Made by a program: the position numbers and the translations under genes
The notes under the pieces: generated by a model
Database searches by the model: none
The model's input: only the letters and a program-made list of their open reading frames with translations
Told to the model about the DNA's origin: nothing
NCBI RefSeq assembly: GCF_964355755.1
Contig: NC_092678.1
Coordinates: 11,068,922 to 11,132,921, forward strand
Direction: 5' to 3'
DNA: 64,000 bases
Source of the DNA: Antedon mediterranea
Lineage: Eukaryota; Echinodermata; Crinoidea; Comatulida; Antedonidae
Shown: piece by piece, positions 14,206-23,668 of the stretch
Layout: each line of letters opens with the position of its first letter
Position numbering within the stretch: position 1 is the stretch's first letter

Positions 14206-15465
14206 TTACTATGATGACATCTTTAAAACATTTTTTAAATGATGCACTGTCAAACTATATACTTTTAACTTTAATATATGAACTTCTTAAGGAAGAAAGT
14301 TAATGTTAAGTTTGTTATTTCGGCCTAAGAAAATGTTGTAATTTGTTTGATTGTCGAAATTAATTTTTTTTAATTTAAAATGCCATTAATGATGACTTAA
14401 TCAACCTTTGTCCTCTTAATTTCATAATAAATCATACATATGATACAAACACTTCAAGAAAATAGGTGTTCCTGAGCATTCTAACGATATATATTAATTT
14501 TAAAATTTAGCATATTTTCACCATTTTGTTAACTTACACCTGCTCGTATAACGCTGTTTCGAAAAGTGAATAAAATATGATGATATTATTAAAGAAAAGT
14601 TATACAACAGTAATCGGACAAAAACAGTGCACATCAACGTTTAACGCGCAGTGCGCGTGCAAAAATCTGCGCACTCATGGCAATTTTTTAAACGCTTAAA
14701 ATTTCCTGAAACGTCGAAAATAAATTCTGACAATATTGAACATTTTAAGCGTGCGTACGCATACGTTATATGCACTACGCACGTGATTTTATTGCTATAT
14801 GATGAAATATGACCTGAAATTTGTGAGTACCAAATTTTGTTTAAAAGTGATTCATGCTTGTGAAGATATGATTACAAACGTGATTTCGTTAAATCACGCG
14901 TAGACTGCGTAATGTTTGATTGCGCACCATGAAAACATAACCACATCGATTCATGGTCATAAGGAATATACTCTGAAAAATTGACTTAGCTAGATGAAAC
15001 TGATGCCAAGATAATTCACGGACAAAAGAGTGCTAAGGAAAGAATAAATAAATAAAGATCCTGACAGAATCAAGAGGTTATATGCATGATAATGCATATA
15101 ACCTAATTACGTCATCATGATTATTTTATTGTCTTCAGTCCTAATATAATAGTGCATATTATTACTGAATTATTATTACAATATTTTGCCTTAAGTTCAA
15201 AGTTAATTGCCTAACCATAATTACTGGAATAAACAATTGATGACTTACGATTGGCAACTAGAAGATGAAATAGTAGGAAGCAATGAAGTACGAAACCTAC
15301 AAAAAATATGATTAACATTAAATGTTTATAGTAAACACAAGTTTTGAAATAATTTAATAAATTAATCTGTAAAGTTAAATGAGGCACTGTTACAAACGGA
15401 AGTTTGGGAGGGCAATGTGGAATTATATTTCATTATTTACAGGTAACAGTTTCATCAGAACCTTG
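14206..15465. other. AT-rich non-satellite sequence without a recognised gene
   Basis: I see no coding frame with family features here. The stretch 14630-14930 is unusually rich in GCGCAC and ACGCAC words and short inverted pieces such as GTGCGTACGCAT, which may be an old dispersed repeat. A perfect hairpin lies at 15075-15104 (separate entry). Confidence 0.5.
15075..15104. other. Perfect 13 bp hairpin (AGGTTATATGCAT)
   Basis: AGGTTATATGCAT (15075-15087), loop GATA, and its exact reverse complement (15092-15104) form a hairpin. The right arm extends through AATTACGTCA to 15114. The extended right arm is an inverted match to TGACGAATTATAGGTTATATGCAT at 12995-13018. Confidence 0.8.
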
Positions 15466-15468
15466 TCG

Positions 15469-15775
15469 AACTATTTTAAACATGGTTTAGAGTCATGTCA
15501 CAAAAACTATTTTAAACATGGTTCACAGTCATGTCACAACAATTATTTTAACAAATTGTTCAGAGTCATGTCACAAAAACTATTTTAAACATGGTTCAGA
15601 GTCATGTCACAAAACCTATTTTAAACATGGTTCAGAGTCATGTCACAAAATCTATTTTAAACATGGTTCAGAGTCATGTCATAAAAACTAATTTAAACAT
15701 GGTTCAGAGTCATGTCACAAAAACTATTTTAAACATGATTCAGAGTCATGTCACAAAAACTATTTTAACAAATCA
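15469..15775. repeat. 36 bp minisatellite, about 8.5 copies
   Basis: Tandem copies contain AACTATTTTAAACATGGTTC then AGAGTCATGTCACAAA. Because 36 is a multiple of three, two plus-strand frames stay open and would encode a 12-residue repeat (MVQSHVTKTILN). There is no start context, conserved domain or flanking gene structure, so I treat the frames at 15379-15588 and 15591-15809 as repeat by-products. Confidence 0.9.
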
Positions 15776-15967
15776 AAATATCAATAACTATAAAAAGAAA
15801 ATTAATTAATCTTAAAAAAATATCCTCAGCAATTAATATCTCGCTTAATATAAGGTTTCTGGCAATGATTTTTAGTTTAAAATGTACAGAATGATCTCCT
15901 GAATCATGTACAACCCATAAGTCATTTTTGAAAGAATTGTCCCATACTTCCCTTTGCCATAGGGGGG
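15776..15967. other. Short non-repeat spacer
   Basis: AT-rich sequence between the 36 bp minisatellite and satellite D. The minus-strand frame 15765-16013 spans it and runs into the satellite. No gene is supported. Confidence 0.4.
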
Positions 15968-16650
15968 GCAGTATAATATTGCCATTTATGAACATATATT
16001 GTGCTAACATCATCTTATAGAGCCATAGTAACTAGTTATGTCCAAAAAAAAGGGTCTAAATTTGGCCATTTTTCGAAAATTTCCCTACGGGGGACGATAA
16101 GATTTTTTTTCGAAAAATGGCGAAAATTTACAATTTTTTAAATTCGAAAATTATGCTATAATATTGCCATTTATGCAAATATATTGTGCTAACATTATCT
16201 TATACAGCCAGAGTAACTAGTTATGTCAAAAAATAAAAGGGTCGAAATTTTGCTATTTTTCGAAAATTTTCCTGCGGGGGACCATAGGAATTTTTTCGAA
16301 AAATGACCAAAAATGTCCACCTTTCAAAATTCAATAATTAGACTATAATATTGCCATTTTTATGGACATATGTGGTCTTAACATCATCTTATAGAGCCAT
16401 AGTAACTAGTTATGTCAAAAAATAAAAGGGTCGAAATTTTGCTATTTTTCGAAAATTTTCCTGCGGGGGACCATACAAATTTTTTCGAAAAATGACCAAA
16501 AATGTCCATCTTTCAAAATTCAATAATTAGACTATAATATTGCCATTTATGCACATATGTGGTGTTAACATCATCTTATAGAGCCATAGTAACTAGTTAT
16601 GTCAAAAACAAAAGGTTTGAAATTTCGCCGTTTTTGCGAAAAATTTGCAA
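15968..16650. repeat. Satellite D, ~185 bp monomer, block 1
   Basis: The GTAACTAGTTATG word starts at 16028, 16213, 16400 and 16589, giving spacings of 185, 187 and 189. Each monomer contains ATAATATTGCCATTTATGCA, AACATCATCTTATAGAGCC and a region rich in TTTTCGAAAA. The TTTTCGAAAA region is an inverted repeat: GGCCATTTTTCGAAAATT upstream pairs with a TTTTTTCGAAAAATGG-type arm downstream of a ~20 nt loop carrying CCCTGCGGGG. This block ends at a 626 bp insertion. Confidence 0.92.
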
Positions 16651-17276
16651 ATATTGTAATATAACGATATACTTTTATATTTAAGAAATTGACCTTTGTA
16701 TCGGAATTCAAATAGGTTCACAAACTTGACCCAGAAAGTCCAGAGGAGAGTTTGTCCAGATGTTTTAATGACCATTTAGTTTATAATAGAGTCCCTAAAG
16801 AAAACACTTAGCTTAACTTTGTGACTGTTCCCATCGTAAATCAATTAGATATTGACAGTTTTAAGCAGAGATTCGACAGGGCCAATTCATCATTGTAACC
16901 TCCCCAGATAAGATCAATCATTCCCACTTAAACACCCCTGGATCAACTTAGGACCAATCAGTAACCTCTAAGATTACGTAGTGACATATGTAAATGAACC
17001 GAGGGCCAATATACTCCCAAGTTTCAGAAGAGCCCAGACACACCTTACAGCCACTTCACGGAACATCTACACCTCACAGCCACTTCTTCAGAAGCAGACC
17101 TACACACTTCACACCTCACCGACAGCATCAATCATTGACCCTCCGTTCCTTATCTATACTTATAGTTGTATATTGTACTGAAGTATTATACTGAATAAAC
17201 AATATATGTGTTACGACAGTCAAGCGAGTCAGAGTCTTCATTAGTACCTCAACAACGCAACATTATATTACAATAT
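16651..17276. mobile_element. 626 bp insertion in satellite D with perfect 14 bp inverted ends
   Basis: ATATTGTAATATAA (16651-16664) is matched by its exact reverse complement at 17263-17276, and satellite D resumes directly after it. The interior is not satellite. In one plus-strand frame, 16716-16898 reads as decayed coding sequence (KLDPESPEESLSRCFNDHLV, later DIDSFKQRFDRANSSL and a stop), interrupted by one stop. I do not recognise it securely; the last part resembles the C-terminus of some retroelement polyproteins. The part from TGTAACC (16894) to GCAACA (~17264) is more CA-rich, carries AATAAA near 17195 and could be an LTR, but I see no matching target duplication. It could equally be a MITE-like element defined by the 14 bp ends. 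Confidence 0.55.
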
Positions 17277-18372
17277 ATTGTGCTAACATCATCTTATAGA
17301 GGCATAGTAACTAGTTATGTAAAAAAATAAAAGGTTTAAAATTTGGCCATTTTTGCGAAAATTTTCCTGCGGGGGACCATAGGAATTTTTTCGAAAAATG
17401 GCGAAAATTCGAAAATTATGCTATAATATTGCCATTTATGCAAATATATTGTGTTAACATCATCTTATAGAGCCATAGTAACTAGTTATGTCAAAAAATA
17501 AAAGGGTCGAAATTTTGCCATTTTTCGAAAAATTGTCCTGCTGGGGACCACAGGAATTTTTTCAAAAAATGACCAAATTTTCCACCTTTTAAAATTCAAT
17601 AAATAGACTATAATATTGCCATTTATGCACATATATTGTGTTAACATCATCTTATAGAGCTATAGTAACTAGTTATGTCAAAAAATAAAAGGGTTGAAAT
17701 TTGGCCATTTTTGCGAAGATTTCCCAGCTGGGAACCACAGGAATGTTTTAGAAAAATGGCCAAAATTTCCACTTTTTGAAATTCAATAATTATGCTATAA
17801 TTTTGCCATTTATGCACATATATTGTGCTAACATCATCTTATAGAGCCATAGCAAATACTTATGTCAAAAGGGTCGAAAAGGGTCGAAAATGGCAAAAAT
17901 TTTCAACTTTTTAAAATTAAATAATTATGCTATAATATTGCCATTTATGGTCATATATTGTGTTAACATCATCTTATAGAGCCATCGTAACTAGTTATGT
18001 CAAAAAAAAAGGGTCGAAATTTTGCCAATTTTCGAAAATTTCCCTCTGTGGGACCATAGGAATTTTTTCGAAAAATGACCAAAATTTCCAATTTTAAAAA
18101 TTCTATAATGATGCTATAATATTGCCATTTATGCACATATATTGTGTTAACATCATCTTATAGAGCCATCGTAACTAGTTATGTCAAAAAATAAAAGGGT
18201 CGAAATTTTGCCAATTTTCGAAAATTTCCCTCTGTGGGACCATAGGATTTTTTTTCGAAAAATGACCAAATTTTCCACCTTTTAAAATTCAATAATTAGA
18301 CTATTATATTGCCATTTATGCACATACATACCTTTTTAATTTTGACTATGGCTCTATAAGATGATGTTAACA
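17277..18372. repeat. Satellite D, block 2, ending in an inverted piece
   Basis: About six ~185 bp units continue the array. Variation includes GGG-CCATAGG loop changes and one shortened unit near 17860-17890. The last ~29 bp (18344-18372) contain ACTATGGCTCTATAAG followed by ATGATGTTAACAC, the reverse complement of the normal GTGTTAACATCATC-TTATAGAGCCATAGT segment. The array therefore flips orientation just before satellite A starts. Confidence 0.9.
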
Positions 18373-18375
18373 CTG

Positions 18376-19085
18376 TAGCTATACTTAGCACTTTGGTGTT
18401 TTTATGTTTTTTCAAAAAAATCACAAAATGGTCTAAGACGTCTCCAAATGCGATTTGAAGCTATTCTTAGCACCTTGGTGTTTTTTTGTTAACATGTTTT
18501 TTTCGAAAATCACAAAATGGTCTAAAACGTCTCCAAATGCAATTTGAAGCTATTCTTAGCACTTTGGTGTTTTTATGTTAACAAGTTTTTTCGAAAATCA
18601 CAAAATGGTCTAAGACGTCTCCAAATGCGATTTAAAGCTATTCTGTACACTTTGATGTTTTGTGTGAAAAAGTTTTTTTGAAATGCTCAAAATGGTCTAA
18701 AACGTTTTCAAATACCATATTAAGCTATATCGTGCACTTTGATGTTTTTGTGTGAAAAGTTTTATCGAAATGCTCAAAATGGTCTAAAACGGTTTCAAAT
18801 GTGATTTTAAGCACTTTGATGTTTTTGTGTACCCAAGTTTCATCGAAATGCAAAAAAATGCTCTCAAGACGTCTCCAAATGCGATTTGAAGATATTCTTA
18901 GCTCTTTGGTGTTTTTATGTTAACAACTTTTTTCGAAAATCACAAAATGGTCTAAAACGTCTCCAAATGCGATTTGAAGCTATTCTGTACACTTTGATGT
19001 TTGTGTGAAAAAGTTTTGGCGAAATACTCAAAATGGTCTAACACGTTTTCAAATACCATATTAAGCTATTTTGTGCACTTTGATG
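18376..19085. repeat. Satellite A, second block
   Basis: About eight units of the same satellite as at 1-2400, recognisable by AAAATGGTCTAAAACGTC, CAAATGCGATTTGAAGC and TTTGTGTGAAAAAG. It is embedded between two blocks of satellite D. Units include the same long type found at 1-2400 (AATACCATATTAAGCTATTT), so the two blocks share a source rather than being independent inventions. Confidence 0.93.
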
Positions 19086-20545
19086 CTATAATATTGCCAT
19101 GTCAAAAAATAAAAGGGTCGAAATTTGGCTATTTTTCGAAAATTTTCCTGCGGGGACCACAGGAATTTTTTCGCAAAATGACCAAAATTTCCACCTTTTA
19201 AAATTCAATAATTAGGCTAAAATTTTGCCATTTATGCACATATATATTGTGTTAACATCATCTTATAGAGCCATAGTAACTCGTTATGTCAAAAAACAAG
19301 GCCAACAACGATAAGTTGCGTGCTCTCAGAAATAAATAAATTTTCAAAAAGTAATGTACTTTAAAGCTTTTCTGTACATCAAAACAGTTCAAAAGGTACA
19401 GAAAAGCGATAAAACGCAAAGTGATACCGTCCAACAGACAGACTGACAGCCCGACCGATATAGTGAACTGTAGAGTCGCGTCCACGCGACTAATAAAAGG
19501 TTTGAAGTTTGGCCGTTTTTGCGAAAATTTCCCTGCGGGGGACCATAGGAATTCTTTCGAAAAATGGCAAAAATTTCCAATTTTCAAAAATTCTATAATT
19601 AGGCTATAATATTGCCATTTATGCGCATATATTGTGTTAACATCATCTTATAGAGCCATAGTAACAAGTTATGTCAAGAAATAAAAGGGTCGAAATTTGG
19701 CAATTTTTCGAAAAATTTCCCTGTGGGGGACCATAGGATTTTTTTTTCGAAAAATGGTCAAAATTTCCATTGTTTAAAATTAAAAAACTATGCTATAATA
19801 TTGCCATTTATGCAAATATATTGTGCTAACATCATCTTATAGAGCCATAGTAATTAGTTATGTCAAAAAATAAAAGGATCAAAATTTGGCCATTTTTCGA
19901 AAATTTCCCTGCTGGGGACCATAGGAATTTTTTCGTAAAATGACAAAAATTTCCACTTTTTAAAATTCAATAATTATGCTATAATATTGGCATTTATGCA
20001 AATATATTGTGTTAACATCATCTTATAGAGACATAGCAGCTAGTTATGTCAAAAAAATAAAAGGGTCGAAAAATGGCCAAAATTACCACTTTTTAAAATT
20101 CAATAATTGTGCTATAATATTGCCATTTTTGCAAATATATTGTGCTAACATCATCTTATAGAGCCATAGTAACTAGTTATGTAAAAAAATAAAAGGGTTA
20201 AAATTTGGCCATTTTTGCGAAAATTTTCCTGGGGAGACTATAGGAATTTTTTCGAAAAATGACTAAAATTTCCACTTTTTAAAATTCAAAAATTATGCTA
20301 TAATATTGCCATTTATGCACATATATTGTGCTGACATCATCTTATAGAGCAATAGCAACTACTTATGTCAAAATATAAAAGGTTCAATAATGGCAAAAAT
20401 TATCCTCTTTTTAAAATTAAATAATTATGCTATAATTTTGCCATGTATGGACATATATTGTGTTAACATCATCTTATAGAGCCATCGTAACTAGTTATGT
20501 CAAAAACTAAAAGGGTCGAAATGTTGCCAATTTTCAAAAATTTCC
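19086..20545. repeat. Satellite D, block 3, with a ~210 bp insertion
   Basis: Satellite D units resume after satellite A. A non-satellite piece lies at about 19290-19500. It contains ACAGACAGACTGACAGCCCG and then an 8 bp perfect hairpin, AGTCGCGT / ACGCGACT (19474-19481 and 19484-19491). This looks like a short dispersed repeat inserted in a monomer. The array ends at ~20545 at the junction with array C. Open frames at 19001-19609 on both strands follow the palindromic monomers and are not genes. Confidence 0.88.
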
Positions 20546-23500
20546 CTCTGTGGGCCGCAAACCAGTAGATAACCGAAGAGCTGATAATAGTCTATTTATA
20601 TGAATTGGATGATCAATCAATGAAAAATAATGCCATGCAACTTTGTTTCTGATTTTAAAAAAGGTTCACTTGTTTAAGCCTGACAGTTGCAACTATAACA
20701 ATATCTCACTTTCAAAAACAATATTTATTTTCGAATAAAAAAAAGAAAACAAAATATCCCTAGTAGTTCGAAACCACTATTGAGAGCACTAAAACCTGAG
20801 CATTACCCGTTACGCTGCAAACCAGTAGATGACTGAAGAGCTGATAATAATCTATTTATATGAAATGGATAATCAATCAATGAAAAATAATGCCATGCAA
20901 CTTTGTTTCTGATTTTAAAAAAGGTTCACTTGTTTAGGCCTGACAGTTGCAACCCTCAAAATATCTCACTTCGAAAAGCAATATCTATTTTCAATAAAAA
21001 AAAAAAGAAAAAACATTCCCGTAGAGGTTCGAACCAGCTACTGAGAGCACTCAAACCTGAGCATTACCCGTTACGCCACAAACCAGTAGATAACTAAAGA
21101 GCTGATAATAGTCTATTTATATGAAATGAATGATCAATCATTGAAAAATAATGCCATGCAACTTTGTTTCTGATTTTAAAAAAGGTCCACTTGTTTAGGC
21201 CTGATATTTACAACCCTCAAAATATCTCACTTTCATAAACAATATTTATTTTCAATTTTAAAAAAATAAAAAATTCCGAGAGGTTCGAACCCACTACTGA
21301 GAGCACTCAAACCTGAGTATTACCCGTTACGCCACAAACCAGTAGATGACTGAGGAGCTGATAATAGTCTATTTATATGAAATGAATGATCAATCAATGA
21401 AAAATAATGCCATGCAACTTTGTTTCTGATTTTAAAAAAGGTCCACTTGTTTAGGCCTGACATTTACAACCCTCAAAATATCTCACTTTCAAAAACCATA
21501 TTTATTTTCAATTTAAAAAAAAAAGAAAAAAAATATCCCTAGAGGTTATACCCACTACTTAGAGCACTCAAACCTGAGCATTACCCGTTACGCCACAAAC
21601 CAGTAGAGGACTGAAGAGCTGATAATAGTCTATTTATATGAAATGGATGATCAATCAATGAAAAATAATGCCATGCAACTTTGTTTCTGATTTTAAAAAA
21701 GATCCATTTGTTTAGGCCTGACATTTACAACCCTCAAAATATCTCATTTTCAAAAAAAATATTTATTTTCAATAAGAAAATAAGCAATATCCTTAGAGGT
21801 TGGAACCCACTACTGAGAGCACTCAACCCTGGGTATTATCCGTTACGCCACAAACCAGTAGATGACTGAAGTGCTGATAATATGAAATTAATGATCAATC
21901 AATGAAAAATAATGCCATGCAACTTTGTTTCTGATTTTAAAAAAGGTCCACTTCTTTAGGCCTGACATTTACAACCCTCAAAATATCTCATTTAAAAAAA
22001 AAATATTTATTTTCAATTAAAAAAAAAAAGAAAAAAAAAATATCCCTAGAGGTTCCAACCCACTACTGAGAGCACTCAGACCTGAGTATTACCCGTTACG
22101 CCACAAACCAGTAGATGACCGAGGAGCTAATAATAGTCTATTTATATGAAATGAATGATCAATCAATGAAAAATAATGTTATGAAACTTTGTTTCTCATT
22201 TTTAAAAAGGTCCACTTGTTCAGGCCTGATATTTACAACCCTCAAAATATCTCACTTTCAAAAACAATATTTATTTTCAATAAAAAAAATCCCTAGAGGT
22301 TCGAACCCACTACTGAGAGCACTCAAACCTGAGCATTATCCGTTACGCCACAAACCAGTAGATGACTGAGGAGCTGATAATAGTCTATTTATATGAAATG
22401 AATGATCAATCAATGCAAAATAATGCCATGCAACTTTGTTTCTGATTTTAAAAATGGTCCACTTGTTTAGGCCTGACATTAACAACCCTCAAAATATCTC
22501 ACTTTCAAAAACAATATTTATTTTCAATTTAAAAAAAAATAAATAAAAATATCCTTAGAGGTGCGAATCCACTACTGCGAGCACTCAAACTTGAGCATTA
22601 CCCACTCCGCCACAAACCAGTAGATGACTGAAAAGCTAATAATACTCTATTTATATGAAATGAATAATAAATCAATGAAAAATAATGCCATGCAACTTTG
22701 TTTCTGATTTTAAAAAAGGTCCACCTGTTTAGGCCTGACATTTACAACCCCTAAAAATATCTCACTTTCAAAAACAATATTTATTTTCAATTTAAAAAAA
22801 AAAAGAAAAAAAATATCCCAAGAGGTTCAAACCAACTACTGAGAGAACTCAAACCTGAGCATTACCGGTTACGCCACAAACCAGTAGATGACTGAAGAGA
22901 TCATATTAGTCTATTTATATGAAATGAATGATCAATCAATGTAAAACGATGTTATGCAACTTTGTTTCTGATTTTAAAAAAGGTTCACTTGGTTAGGCAT
23001 GACATTCACAACCATAAAAATATCTCACTTTCAAAAACAATATTTAATTTCAATTAAAAAAAAAAGAAAAAGATACCCGTATAGGTTCGAACCCACTGCT
23101 GAGAGCATTCAAACCTGAGCATTACCCGTTACGCCAGAAACCAGTAGATGAATGAAGAGCTGATAATGGGTCTATTTATATGAAATGAATGATCAATCAA
23201 TGAAAAATAATGTTATGTAACTATGTTTCTGATTTTAAAAAAGGTCCACTTGTTTAAGCCTGACATTTACAACCATAACAATATCTCACTTTCAAAAACA
23301 ATATTTATTTTCAATTAAAAAAAAAAGAAAAAATATCCCTAGAGGATCGAAACCACTATTGAGAGCACTCAAATCTGAGCATTACCCGTTACGCCACAAA
23401 CCAGTAGATGACTGAAGAGCTGATAATAGTCTATTTATATGAATGGATGATCAATCAATGAAAAATAATGCTATGCAACTTTGTTTCTGATTTTTAAAAA

Positions 23501-23668
23501 GGTCCACTTGGTTAGGCCTGACATTTACAACCATAAAAATATCTCACTTTCAAAAACAATATTTATTTTCAATAATAAAAAAAGAAAAAAAATTCCCGTA
23601 CGAAGAGCACTCAAACCTGAGCATTACCCGTTACGCCACAAACCAGTAGATGACTGAGGAGCTGATAA
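20546..23668 (-). repeat. Array C, ~258 bp monomer with tRNA-like (Pol III) boxes, ~12 copies
   Basis: ACCAGTAGAT recurs at about 20563, 20821, 21083, 21341, 21601, 21855, 22108, 22358, 22616, 22878, 23142, 23400 and 23643 (spacing 243-264). On the minus strand each unit has an A-box-like TGGCGTAACGGG and, at tRNA spacing, a B-box region GGTTCGAACC. After this comes CTCTAGGGATA and a run of T. In the A-box region GCGT and ATGC can pair as a D stem around an AACGGGTA loop, as in a tRNA. The anticodon and acceptor stems do not pair, so this is tRNA-derived rather than a tRNA gene. The A box is nearly invariant. The GTTCGAAC core is intact in about half of the units and altered elsewhere (for example GGTTATACC near 21543, GGTTGGAACC near 21797, GGTTCCAACC near 22051). 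The rest of the monomer is AT-rich and has no coding frame. Open frames at 20903-21097, 21681-21869 and 22115-22369 merely read through the monomer. Confidence 0.82.
22282..22360 (-). ncRNA. Best-preserved tRNA-like unit of array C
   Basis: This is one representative unit on the minus strand. TGGCGTAACGG is followed by AATGCTCAGGTTTGAGTGC, CTCTCAGTAGTG and GGTTCGAACC, then CTCTAGGGA and a run of eight T. The predicted transcript would be roughly 75-90 nt. T33-like and T54-T55-C56 positions are present. The T stem has only three plausible pairs and the anticodon stem none. A Pol III transcript is an inference; function as a tRNA is unlikely. Confidence 0.45.

Noticed and set aside
15379-15809. 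Plus-strand 12-residue repeat protein (MVQSHVTKTILN)
   Set aside because: The 36 bp minisatellite is a multiple of three, so a frame stays open by default. Neighbouring frames are also open and no gene signals surround it.
16981-17194. Two overlapping plus-strand frames in the 626 bp insertion
   Set aside because: They are out of frame with each other over CA-rich LTR-like sequence; neither shows a recognisable domain.
20546-23668. Genuine tRNA gene cluster
   Set aside because: A-box and T-loop words fit, but anticodon and acceptor stems do not pair in the units examined and the B box is mutated in many, so tRNA-derived repeat is the better call.
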